A stretch of DNA of 6,443 bases, from assembly GCA_027344745.1 (NCBI GenBank), contig DAHWIS010000029.1, positions 1 to 6,443 of the forward strand. The letters are read 5' to 3'. Positions 1 through 5,789 of the stretch are shown here, piece by piece. Positions within the stretch are counted from its first letter, which is position 1, and each line of letters begins with the position of its first letter. Below the pieces are notes generated by a model, which worked only from the letters and a program-made list of their open reading frames with translations, was not told where the DNA came from and ran no database searches. The DNA comes from Microcaldota archaeon. GTDB lineage: Archaea; Micrarchaeota; Micrarchaeia; Micrarchaeales; Micrarchaeaceae. Position numbers and translations under genes: made by a program.

Positions 1-818
1 CAATAGTCCAGGCTGCAAGAGTTTCATACGGCAGCGGGACGAAATCGGTGCATGACGATGTGGGACTGATAAGCTATCTGTTGCGGCACGAGCATACCAC
101 GCCGTTTGAGATGGTAGAATTAAAGTTCATCGCAAGAATGCCCATTTTCGTGGCGCGCCAATGGGTAAGGCACAGAACCGCGAGCATAAACGAATATTCG
201 GCAAGGTATTCGATAGTAAAGGACGAATACTACCTGCCGAGCATGGAGATGATGCAGGCGCAGTCGACTTCGAACAAACAGGGCAGAGAGGAGGGCAAGC
301 TTTCAAAGGAGGTGCGCGAGGATTTCATAAAAAAGATAGAAGAAAAGTCTGACAATGCGTATGCATTGTATACGGAAATGATAAATGCAGGAGTGGCAAG
401 GGAACTTGCAAGGATGGTTCTTCCCATAAATTTTTATACCGAATGGTACTGGAAAAGCAACCTGCACAACACATTCCATTTTCTGGCATTGAGGCTTGAC
501 CCGCACGCGCAATGGGAGACAAGGCAGTATGCAGTAGCCATGGCAAACATTGTGAAGTCGGTAGCCCCAATAGCATATTCGGCATTCGATAATTTTCTGC
601 TTTCGAGCGTCAAGCTCTCTAAAAAGGAACAATGCGCAATAGACCTGATTATAAACGGCGTAGAGATTCCCGAGGCATGCAAAATGGCAAAACTGCCATT
701 AAGGAAAGAGGACGGCAAGCAGATAAAGGCCGGCGAAGGCCCCGAGTTTTTGGAAAAACTGGAAAGAATAAAGAGGAATGCCAGAGGCCCTTCCCAACAG
801 GAAGGAGAAAGCGTTTAG
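1..818 (+). CDS. thyX: Flavin-dependent thymidylate synthase ThyX (5' partial)
   Basis: ThyX makes dTMP from dUMP using methylene-tetrahydrofolate, FAD and NADPH, replacing the unrelated ThyA enzyme. The frame is open from base 3, giving 271 visible residues; only the extreme N-terminus is missing. The first residues (AARVSYGSGTKS) are already family-conserved, so the GTG at 48 is an internal codon, not the start. The ThyX signature RHR-x7-S lies at visible residues 56-66 (bases 168-200), followed by NEYSARYS. The downstream conserved block is also present: ARELARMVLP near residues 132-141 and HFLALR...HAQWETRQYA near 157-177, which supply flavin- and dUMP-binding residues in known ThyX structures. 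About 75 residues follow the core, a helical, charged tail like that of long-form ThyX proteins. The gene ends with TAG and faces the flippase gene 30 bases away. Identification is very secure; the true start is outside the window. Confidence 0.96.
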   Translation, partial: IVQAARVSYGSGTKSVHDDVGLISYLLRHEHTTPFEMVELKFIARMPIFVARQWVRHRTASINEYSARYSIVKDEYYLPSMEMMQAQSTSNKQGREEGKLSKEVREDFIKKIEEKSDNAYALYTEMINAGVARELARMVLPINFYTEWYWKSNLHNTFHFLALRLDPHAQWETRQYAVAMANIVKSVAPIAYSAFDNFLLSSVKLSKKEQCAIDLIINGVEIPEACKMAKLPLRKEDGKQIKAGEGPEFLEKLERIKRNARGPSQQEGESV

Positions 819-835
819 ACTCTTCCAATGCTTTC

Positions 836-849
836 TTGTAATGTTTTTT
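836..849 (+). terminator. Possible oligo-T terminator of thyX
   Basis: A T-rich run 18 bases after the thyX stop ends in six T residues (844-849). A second T6 lies at 867-872. Archaeal RNA polymerase commonly terminates at such oligo-U tracts without a hairpin. The tract touches the 3' end of the convergent flippase gene. This is inferred from base composition only. Confidence 0.35.
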
Positions 850-2435
850 CAACCGCCGCTTTCATCTTTTTTGACGAACAATTCGGTGTATTCTATCAGG
901 GCGTTCAATGCGCTTTCCAACATCCCAAATCTTTTCGAAACCATTTTCAGGAACCTGATATTTCTCCCGTTTATGCCCTTGGACAATGCGATCAACGGCG
1001 GGTAGAGCAGCACCATGATTACAAGGTTTATCGCCATCGTTGCAATGCTTTCATGCAGCGCATACGATACGATGGACATGGCTGTGAATATTATCACGGC
1101 AGGCACGGTTATCCTGGCAAGGCTCTTCCATTTTTGGGTTATGGAGAACTGCTTTGACAGCGCTTTTATGTAAAGCGCATCGAGTATCAGCGGCCCGGCG
1201 ATGAACAGGGCTATCAACGCTCCGAATACTTTTATATACGGTATCAGTATCAGCATCGCAACTGTCTCGGCGATTACCGTGCCCCCCTGATACACCATGA
1301 ATCTCTTGGTGTCTCCAAAGCTTATTATGAGCGTTCCCGCAAAGCTGCCTATGGTGCCTATTGTGAGCCCTACTATTATTATCGAGAAGTAGAGTGGCGC
1401 GCCCGCATACGCGCTGGAGAACAATATATGCGTCAAAGGCCTGGCTACGGAAATCAGATAGGCTGCAAGGGGAAGCAACAGCAACAGCATGTAGTATATG
1501 CTGTTGTTGAATATGCCGTCAATCCTCTTGGAAAGGTGCTCGTTCTTGAATGCGGAGGCGAAAGCCGGAAGGAGTATGAATGTAGTAGATGTAAGAAGGA
1601 CCTCTACGAGCCTCCCGAGCTTGAACGCCGCACCGTAGCTGCCGACCATGGATGCGCCTGCGAATATACCGAGAACCGCTATCGCAAGGCTCGTGGTTCC
1701 AACCGCTGAGATATTCGATACTATTAAAGGCGCGGAGAACGCAGTAAGCTCGCGTATGCCATCAATCTTCGGCTTCATTACCCTGTATACTATGCTCCTT
1801 TCCAGATATAATATCGACATGCCAGAGCCTATAACCAGGCTTATCGCTACTCCCAGCACGGCCCCAAATATGCCATATCCAAAGAGCACCAGCAGCATTA
1901 CGATGGCTGCCTGCGACACCCCATAGATTATATTGCTGAATGCGGCTTCTTTTATTTTGTTAAGACCAACGAGTGCCGCTATTGTAACATTGAACAGCAC
2001 GGTCAGCAACACAGTGGCCGACGCAACAACTAACGAATCCGTCATGCCGGGATTATGGTATACATGCGTTGCAACCGGCCCGCTCGCCACGACGCCTATT
2101 ACCGTTATTATGAACGCTATTGCGAGTGCAACGAAGTAACCGTTGTTCACGAGCTCGAGTATGCGCTCGCTCCCATATCTAAATTCAGGTATCCTCTTTC
2201 TTAGGGCTGTGCCTATGCCGAAGTTGCCCCCCATCCCTAAAATAGTCGAGAAAGCTATGATTATCGTATACGTGCCGTAATCCGCAGGCTTAAGGAACCT
2301 TGTCAGGAATATAAGCAAAATCGCGGTTATAATCGAGGTTATTATTTTGCTTGATACGAATATACCGCCCCCTCGGGCGGCGCTGGCGCCCAGTTCCTCG
2401 GCCTCGTCGCTTCCGGTTCTTTCATCTAATGGCAT
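849..2435 (-). CDS. Polysaccharide/oligosaccharide flippase, Wzx/MATE-like
   Basis: A 528-residue integral membrane protein with about 12-14 hydrophobic segments. It resembles the polysaccharide biosynthesis (Wzx/RfbX) branch of the MOP flippase superfamily, which moves lipid-linked glycans across the membrane. After a short acidic cytosolic N-terminus (residues 1-22), TM1 leads into the family-typical LTRFLKPADYGTY (about 44-56) and a GNFGIGTALRKRIPEF segment (about 71-86). Other landmarks are LVGLNKIKEAAFSNI (155-169), a LLPAFASAF helix (near 288-296) and the loop GDTKRFMVYQGG (about 374-385). The ATG at 2435 is chosen because a GAGGG ribosome site sits just upstream and conserved sequence begins soon after; the frame extends to a GTG at 2546, but those 37 residues look non-conserved and overlap promoter sequence. 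In archaea such flippases are linked to N-glycosylation or surface polysaccharide assembly. No glycosyltransferases are visible nearby, so the substrate is unknown. Confidence 0.88.
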   Translation of the reverse strand: MPLDERTGSDEAEELGASAARGGGIFVSSKIITSIITAILLIFLTRFLKPADYGTYTIIIAFSTILGMGGNFGIGTALRKRIPEFRYGSERILELVNNGYFVALAIAFIITVIGVVASGPVATHVYHNPGMTDSLVVASATVLLTVLFNVTIAALVGLNKIKEAAFSNIIYGVSQAAIVMLLVLFGYGIFGAVLGVAISLVIGSGMSILYLERSIVYRVMKPKIDGIRELTAFSAPLIVSNISAVGTTSLAIAVLGIFAGASMVGSYGAAFKLGRLVEVLLTSTTFILLPAFASAFKNEHLSKRIDGIFNNSIYYMLLLLLPLAAYLISVARPLTHILFSSAYAGAPLYFSIIIVGLTIGTIGSFAGTLIISFGDTKRFMVYQGGTVIAETVAMLILIPYIKVFGALIALFIAGPLILDALYIKALSKQFSITQKWKSLARITVPAVIIFTAMSIVSYALHESIATMAINLVIMVLLYPPLIALSKGINGRNIRFLKMVSKRFGMLESALNALIEYTELFVKKDESGG

Positions 2436-2440
2436 CCAAT

Positions 2441-2445
2441 CCCTC
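2441..2445 (-). promoter_or_regulatory. Ribosome binding site of the flippase gene
   Basis: GAGGG on the minus strand, five bases before the ATG at 2435, matches the anti-Shine-Dalgarno end of archaeal 16S rRNA. It decides the start in favour of 2435 over the upstream GTG at 2546. Confidence 0.6.
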
Positions 2446-2466
2446 GAATATACTGGCGGTCTAATG

Positions 2467-2476
2467 CATATATCTA
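2467..2476 (-). promoter_or_regulatory. Candidate TATA box of the flippase gene
   Basis: Minus-strand AGATATATG centred near 2471 would place transcription start around 2445, giving a leader of about ten bases that contains just the GAGGG ribosome site. The box is embedded in the repeated TCTAATG-CAT motifs. Position and composition are the only evidence. Confidence 0.4.
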
Positions 2477-2527
2477 ATGGGCATACACTTATTTGTTTTT
2501 GTATTTCCGTAAATGTGTTTATCAATA

Positions 2528-2537
2528 GAATATTTAT
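2528..2537 (+). promoter_or_regulatory. Candidate TATA box of the thioredoxin gene
   Basis: GAATATTTAT, preceded by purine-rich AATAG that could be a BRE, is centred near 2533. A start site about 26 bases downstream (near 2559) would give a roughly 20-base leader containing the GGTGA ribosome site. A second A/T box, TTTATAATA at 2551-2559, would instead give a leaderless message starting at the ATG, which fits less well with the presence of GGTGA. Confidence 0.4.
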
Positions 2538-2569
2538 GAATTGCACTCCATTTATAATAGCTGTTTAAT

Positions 2570-2574
2570 GGTGA
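2570..2574 (+). promoter_or_regulatory. Ribosome binding site of the thioredoxin gene
   Basis: GGTGA five bases before the ATG at 2580 is a perfect archaeal Shine-Dalgarno core. It selects 2580 as the start over the in-frame ATG at 2568 and the TTG at 2541. Confidence 0.65.
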
Positions 2575-2579
2575 ATAAA

Positions 2580-2900
2580 ATGAGCGTCATAGATGTAACT
2601 GCCCAAAATTTTGAAGATGAAGTATTGAAATCCGATATTCCCGTAATAGTCGATATCTGGGCCGAATGGTGCGGCCCATGCAGGATGTTTTCCCCTATAA
2701 TAGACGAAGTTTCTGAAGATTATCAAGGTAAAATAAAGTTCGCAAAGCTCAACGCAGACGACAACGAAGAGATTGCTGCCAAATACAATATAATGAGCAT
2801 ACCTACCGTGCTCTTAATCGAAAAAGGCAAGGTAAAGGCCATGAACGTCGGAGCGGTTCCAAAAGAGACCTTCAAGAAATGGCTGGACAAGAACATGTGA
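2580..2900 (+). CDS. trxA: Thioredoxin
   Basis: A 106-residue cytosolic thioredoxin, the usual single-domain length. It reduces protein disulfides through a reactive cysteine pair and is normally recharged by a thioredoxin reductase, which is not in this window. The active site WCGPC has cysteines at residues 31 and 34 in the context VDIWAEWCGPCRM. The buried acid is Asp25 and the cis-proline is Pro75 in MSIPTV; all match the classical (bacterial-type) thioredoxin layout with a one-residue offset from E. coli Trx. There is no signal peptide or membrane anchor. The start at 2580 is supported by GGTGA and by family length. The gene is divergent from the flippase gene and has its own promoter region; it is followed directly by two stem-loops. 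Nothing is missing or broken. Function is secure at family level; its specific partners cannot be read from sequence. Confidence 0.96.
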   Translation: MSVIDVTAQNFEDEVLKSDIPVIVDIWAEWCGPCRMFSPIIDEVSEDYQGKIKFAKLNADDNEEIAAKYNIMSIPTVLLIEKGKVKAMNVGAVPKETFKKWLDKNM

Positions 2901-2901
2901 C

Positions 2902-2921
2902 TGCGGAACAGGCGTTCCGCA
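2902..2921 (+). other. Perfect stem-loop directly after the trx stop
   Basis: TGCGGAAC and GTTCCGCA form an 8-bp perfect stem around the four-base loop AGGC, beginning one base after the thioredoxin stop codon. The loop AGG (2910-2912) is complementary to CCT at 2922-2924, so a small pseudoknot or an alternative stem is possible. It may be a transcript 3'-end stabiliser or part of a terminator, but no oligo-U follows it immediately. Confidence 0.55.
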
Positions 2922-2927
2922 CCTGCG

Positions 2928-2944
2928 TGCAGCATGTTGCTGCA
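2928..2944 (+). other. Second perfect stem-loop in the trx-hisS gap
   Basis: TGCAGCA and TGCTGCA form a 7-bp perfect stem around the loop TGT, extended by a possible G-U pair (2927/2945). It is followed by a T-rich stretch (2945-2960, 9 of 16 bases T). Together with the preceding hairpin it could mark the 3' end of the trx transcript. The role is inferred. Confidence 0.5.
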
Positions 2945-2960
2945 TCATTATTCTTTCATT

Positions 2961-2976
2961 ATCGATGCATCGATGC
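2961..2976. repeat. Tandem 8-mer ATCGATGC x2, palindromic
   Basis: ATCGATGC occurs twice head to tail. The arrangement creates two overlapping perfect palindromes: ATCGATGCATCGAT (2961-2974) and GCATCGATGC (2967-2976). CTTTC at 2953-2957 and GAAAG at 2982-2986 could extend a cruciform or hairpin around it. It lies just upstream of the hisS promoter, where a dimeric regulator could bind. Confidence 0.55.
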
Positions 2977-2986
2977 GCATAGAAAG

Positions 2987-3015
2987 TAATAAAATATTAC
3001 ATTCTTCTTATATGA
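2987..3015 (+). promoter_or_regulatory. Promoter region of hisS
   Basis: Two TATA-like boxes are visible. TAATAAAATATTA (2987-2999) would give a leader of about 27 bases. TTATATGA (3008-3015) would start transcription near 3037, leaving a leader of about ten bases that still carries the AGGT ribosome site. I cannot choose between them from sequence. Confidence 0.45.
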
Positions 3016-3037
3016 TAGCTGATTTATGAATGTTTAC

Positions 3038-3041
3038 AGGT
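3038..3041 (+). promoter_or_regulatory. Ribosome binding site of hisS
   Basis: AGGT lies six bases before the ATG at 3048 and favours it over the in-frame ATG at 3030. The latter would also fall upstream of the transcription start predicted from the nearer TATA box. Confidence 0.45.
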
Positions 3042-3047
3042 AATGCT

Positions 3048-4319
3048 ATGGCCGACATACCCTTCCCCAGAGGCGTAAGAGACCTAATGCCTAACGAGGC
3101 GCTCTTCAGGGCGGAGATGATAAGGAAGATGGAATCAATATTCCAAAGCTTCGGCTTCCTGACGATATTGACGCCATCTATAGAATCCCTAGACATACTT
3201 AAGGCAAAGGACGCCATAGGCGAGGACACCAAGCTCATATACGAGATGAAAGATGAGAATATCGGCCTCAGATACGATCAGACCGTGCCATTGGCAAGGT
3301 ATTTCGTCATGCACTCCAACATGCCGCTGCCTTTCAAGAGATACGTGATAGGCCAGTCGTGGAGAATGGATGAGCCGCAGCGGTTAAGATACCGGGAGTT
3401 CACTCAGGCGGACGTGGACATAATAGGCGGCGATGCGTCGAAATGCGACTCCGAAACGATAGCGTGCCTTTCGAAGGTTCTGGACGCATTTGAATTCAAA
3501 TACAAGGTGATGATAAACAACCGAATGCTTATAGATGATGTGCTGGAATCGTTCGGGGTGTCAAAGCAGACCGCAATACAGGTTATGAGAGCTGTTGACA
3601 AACTTGACAAGATAGGCATCGACGGAGTATCGGGCCTTCTGGCAAAGGCAGGACTTTCAGAGGAGCAGATAGGCAGGGTGAATGAGCTCGTAAGCACGAA
3701 GGGCACAAACGAAGAAAAACTTGATTATGCGCTAGGCATATCCAAGGATTCAAATGCGATAGCAGAACTTAGGGAAACGCTCTCGATGCTCAAAGAATAC
3801 CACATTAGGGGCGAGATAGTTGTTGATTTCTCAACGATGAGAGGATTAGATTATTATACTGGAACAGTTTTTGAATTCAAGACCGAAAACGAAAGCCAGT
3901 CCATGGGCGGAGGGGGAAGGTACGATAATTTAACGAGCCTTTATGGCGGGAAGCAGCTGCCTGCTGTTGGCGGATCGCTCGGGGTAGACAGGCTTTTGGA
4001 CATGATGGGGTTTTCTCAGTCGCCAAAGGTCACATTTGCGAAAGCTTTTGTAGCATACATAAAAAAAGAGAACTACGCATATGCATTGAACGTCGCAAAC
4101 ATACTCAGGGCAAGCGGCATTCCCACGGATTTGAACAACGCTTCAAGAAGCATTTCGAACCAACTCGCATATGCAAACTCGCTGAAGATTCCCTATTCCG
4201 TAATAGTGGGCGCATCGGAGGAAAAAGAGGCGAAGGCGAAACTCAGGAATATGCTATCAGGGGAAGAGGTCATGATGGATCTGGACGAACTCGTAAAGGT
4301 TTTAACTGATAAAAAATAG
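3048..4319 (+). CDS. hisS: Histidyl-tRNA synthetase
   Basis: A 423-residue class II aminoacyl-tRNA synthetase that charges tRNA-His with histidine in the cytoplasm; the length equals typical HisRS. The protein opens with the HisRS-typical PFPRGVRDLMP. Class II motif 2 is at about residues 98-118 (RYVIGQSWRMDEPQ then RYREF, continuing into TQADVDIIGG). The two histidine-specific signatures are present: RGLDYYTGTVFEF (265-277), whose Arg is catalytic in known HisRS, and GGGGRYDNL (287-295). Motif 3 follows as GGSLGVDRLLDMM (308-320). Residues from about 330 form the C-terminal anticodon-binding domain. Substrate-binding RYDQTVPLARY (75-85) has Gln where DLT is common, a small variation. The start at 3048 is chosen from AGGT and the alignable N-terminus. 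The next gene follows after nine bases, so the two are probably cotranscribed. Confidence 0.97.
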   Translation: MADIPFPRGVRDLMPNEALFRAEMIRKMESIFQSFGFLTILTPSIESLDILKAKDAIGEDTKLIYEMKDENIGLRYDQTVPLARYFVMHSNMPLPFKRYVIGQSWRMDEPQRLRYREFTQADVDIIGGDASKCDSETIACLSKVLDAFEFKYKVMINNRMLIDDVLESFGVSKQTAIQVMRAVDKLDKIGIDGVSGLLAKAGLSEEQIGRVNELVSTKGTNEEKLDYALGISKDSNAIAELRETLSMLKEYHIRGEIVVDFSTMRGLDYYTGTVFEFKTENESQSMGGGGRYDNLTSLYGGKQLPAVGGSLGVDRLLDMMGFSQSPKVTFAKAFVAYIKKENYAYALNVANILRASGIPTDLNNASRSISNQLAYANSLKIPYSVIVGASEEKEAKAKLRNMLSGEEVMMDLDELVKVLTDKK

Positions 4320-4328
4320 TGTATTACA

Positions 4329-4853
4329 ATGGCGAAATCGGAAGTCGATCAGATAACTGAAGAAAAGATAGCTAAGGGCGGCGTGCTCGTGAAATTTTAT
4401 TTTGACATGCAGCACAAAGAAAAGGAGAAGCTCCAGCCCCTAATGGCAGACCTTATAAACGAAAGGCTCATGAAGGAGAAGGGCGTGATATATTGCTATG
4501 GCGCAATAGAAGAGCCAATGTTGGTGAAGGACGTATACAGCACTAGCGCGACGGTTACGGTGCTATTCGACAGCTTCCTTTCGATAATAAACGTGGCGTT
4601 CAATTACGCCCCGGCCGGCGTAGAGATAATAAAGCCGACAAAGGAGATGACATTCAGGATATTCGACCTGCATTCTATACTCATGGATCTGTCCCAGCTT
4701 TCGGTAACATATTCAAGGTACATGCTGGAGCACGTTTTGAAGGGAGAAGACCTGGAAACGGTATCTAAGGCGTTGGAAGGCAGGGCCGAACTGGGTAAGA
4801 AGCTGCTAGAGAAAAAAGAGGCAGGCCAGAGCGATCCTCAAATCCCTAAATAA
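4329..4853 (+). CDS. Uncharacterised 174-residue protein, hisS-linked
   Basis: I do not recognise a named family, although the sequence has the look of a conserved protein of small archaea. It is soluble: no signal peptide, no membrane segment, one cysteine (Cys56). From the residue pattern I infer beta (19-27, VLVKFYFDM), helix (31-49), beta (52-60, GVIYCYGAI), beta (69-80, rich in alternating hydrophobics), helix (81-93) and beta (95-102, AGVEIIKP). This beta-alpha-beta-beta-alpha-beta order suggests a ferredoxin-like fold, followed by a helical region (about 112-165) ending in a charged tail, GRAELGKKLLEKKE. The YSTSATVTVLF strand and the NYAPAGVEIIKP loop look like the most constrained parts. 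The gene starts nine bases after hisS, with no clear ribosome site before its ATG, so translational coupling is likely. Its 3' end overlaps the convergent prenyltransferase gene by 16 bases. Real gene: confident; function: unknown. Confidence 0.88.
   Translation: MAKSEVDQITEEKIAKGGVLVKFYFDMQHKEKEKLQPLMADLINERLMKEKGVIYCYGAIEEPMLVKDVYSTSATVTVLFDSFLSIINVAFNYAPAGVEIIKPTKEMTFRIFDLHSILMDLSQLSVTYSRYMLEHVLKGEDLETVSKALEGRAELGKKLLEKKEAGQSDPQIPK
4807..4821 (-). terminator. Possible oligo-T terminator of the UbiA-family gene
   Basis: On the minus strand, CTCTTTTTTCTC lies about 20 bases past the prenyltransferase stop, with T6 at 4817-4812. It is inside the coding end of the opposite-strand gene, so the tract may partly reflect Lys/Glu codons there. 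Inferred from composition only. Confidence 0.35.
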
Positions 4854-5725
4854 ACCAGCGGCACAACAAGGTAGGTAATAAGGGCGAGAGCCATTGCCCC
4901 TAGGCTTAGATTTCTGTAAAGCTTAAATTTTGATTTGTCAGGCTTCTTCGAAAGCTGCATTATCGATACGTAAAGGAGCATGGCATCAACTGCCGCTATG
5001 GGCATCAGGTAAGCAAGGTTGAACGCAAACGGCATCAGGAAGAAGAACATAAAGAGGCTGACCCCTATTGCTTCTATGTAAAGCAGGAATGCCAGATAAG
5101 CGGACATCCTCCCCCCTACATAATACACTAGGTTTTTTATCCTTCTCGCCTTGAAGTCGCCCTTGAAATCGCGTATCATCCCGTGTATCTCCCTTGCCAA
5201 TCCGCTAAGGAATATCACTATGCTTATGAGGATTATATTGGCGTTGGGCGCATTTGAAACTACATAATTCCCATAAATGAACGGTATTACCATAGTGAAC
5301 GCTATGTATATGTTTCCAACGAGCAGGATCTCCTTGAGCCTGTAGCTGTAAAGGTATGCAAAAACTGCGAAAACAAGCACAATGACGAACGAATATACGT
5401 TTATCAAAGCACTTGCAGCTATGCCTATAAAGAAGCACAAGGCGGTTACTAGCATCGCATTGCTTTTAGTGAGCGAGCCGTTCACCAAAGGGCGGTCGTT
5501 CTTCTTATTTTTCTTATCTACATCGACATCGAAGTAATCGTTTATGGCAAAGGAACCCATGCTTACGAGTATTGGTGGAATAAGTGCAAGTATGAAAACA
5601 GGAAGCAGAGGCAATCTGCCTGCTATGAGTTCAGCTGCAACTACTGCTATTGCTAGCATTATGCTATGCTCTATGCGCGTCAATCTAAGTAAAGCTGCAA
5701 ACCTGCCCATGATTATCTTTCTCAT
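4838..5725 (-). CDS. UbiA-family prenyltransferase, probable DGGGP synthase
   Basis: A 295-residue membrane protein with about eight or nine hydrophobic segments. UbiA enzymes transfer an isoprenoid chain from its diphosphate. In archaea the usual member is digeranylgeranylglyceryl phosphate synthase, which adds the second ether-linked chain of membrane lipids. The first Mg-binding motif is NDYFDVDVD (residues 62-70), followed by DRPLVNG (77-83). The second is DFKGD (186-190), a DxxxD preceded by REIHGMIR, as in archaeal lipid synthases. The TLP segment usually found just after this motif is not obvious here (RRIKNLVYYVGG instead). Three starts compete: TTG at 5737, ATG at 5725 and ATG at 5710. 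I take 5725 because it fits the promoter spacing, but the choice is weak. The gene overlaps the upstream-strand neighbour at its 3' end and shares a divergent promoter with the surface protein. Other UbiA substrates (quinone or haem precursors) are not excluded. Confidence 0.9.
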   Translation of the reverse strand: MRKIIMGRFAALLRLTRIEHSIMLAIAVVAAELIAGRLPLLPVFILALIPPILVSMGSFAINDYFDVDVDKKNKKNDRPLVNGSLTKSNAMLVTALCFFIGIAASALINVYSFVIVLVFAVFAYLYSYRLKEILLVGNIYIAFTMVIPFIYGNYVVSNAPNANIILISIVIFLSGLAREIHGMIRDFKGDFKARRIKNLVYYVGGRMSAYLAFLLYIEAIGVSLFMFFFLMPFAFNLAYLMPIAAVDAMLLYVSIMQLSKKPDKSKFKLYRNLSLGAMALALITYLVVPLVYLGI

Positions 5726-5755
5726 GCAAATAAGCAACTAATAAATAAATGTCTT

Positions 5756-5765
5756 TTTATATAAA
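5756..5765. promoter_or_regulatory. Palindromic TATA element of a divergent promoter
   Basis: TTTATATAAA is a perfect 10-base palindrome in the 64-base gap between two divergent genes. Read rightward, a start about 26 bases on falls near 5786, just before the ATG at 5790. Read leftward it falls near 5735, about ten bases before the ATG at 5725. A second leftward box (ATTTATTTAT, complement of 5741-5750) could instead serve the ATG at 5710. Neither gene has a ribosome site, consistent with leaderless or near-leaderless messages. Confidence 0.5.
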
Positions 5766-5789
5766 TATGAGCATATGCCCCAAAAAGGT

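Larger units (their letters stand above)
2425..2484. repeat. Three copies of a TCTAATG(n0-2)CAT motif
   Basis: Plus-strand copies are TCTAATGGCAT (2425-2435), TCTAATGCAT (2460-2469) and TCTAATGGGCAT (2473-2484). They differ only by 0-2 G residues in the middle. The first covers the start codon of the flippase gene, and the other two flank its likely TATA box. They could be operator half-sites or the product of small local duplications. Confidence 0.5.

Noticed and set aside
48..50. GTG as the start codon of thyX
   Set aside because: The same frame continues to the left edge and encodes conserved ThyX residues (AARVSYGSGTKS), so the true start is outside the window.
828..2139. Plus-strand open frames opposite the flippase gene
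   Set aside because: They overlap a well-supported membrane protein, are low in family-like features, and have no ribosome sites; they are antisense shadows.
2436..2546. N-terminal extension of the flippase from a GTG at 2546
   Set aside because: The 37 extra residues do not resemble the family, cross the likely promoter, and a ribosome site favours the ATG at 2435.
2541..2579. Longer thioredoxin start at TTG 2541 or ATG 2568
   Set aside because: GGTGA at the right distance from 2580 and the normal length of the family support the shorter protein.
2901..2986. CRISPR array or tRNA in the trx-hisS gap
   Set aside because: There are no regularly spaced repeats with unique spacers, and the hairpins do not assemble into a cloverleaf with a CCA-proximal acceptor stem.
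3030..3047. hisS start at ATG 3030
   Set aside because: It adds six non-conserved residues, has no ribosome site, and would lie upstream of the start site predicted from the nearer TATA box.
3404..3706. Minus-strand open frame inside hisS
   Set aside because: It runs opposite conserved synthetase sequence and is serine/threonine-rich in the manner of a reverse-complement artefact.
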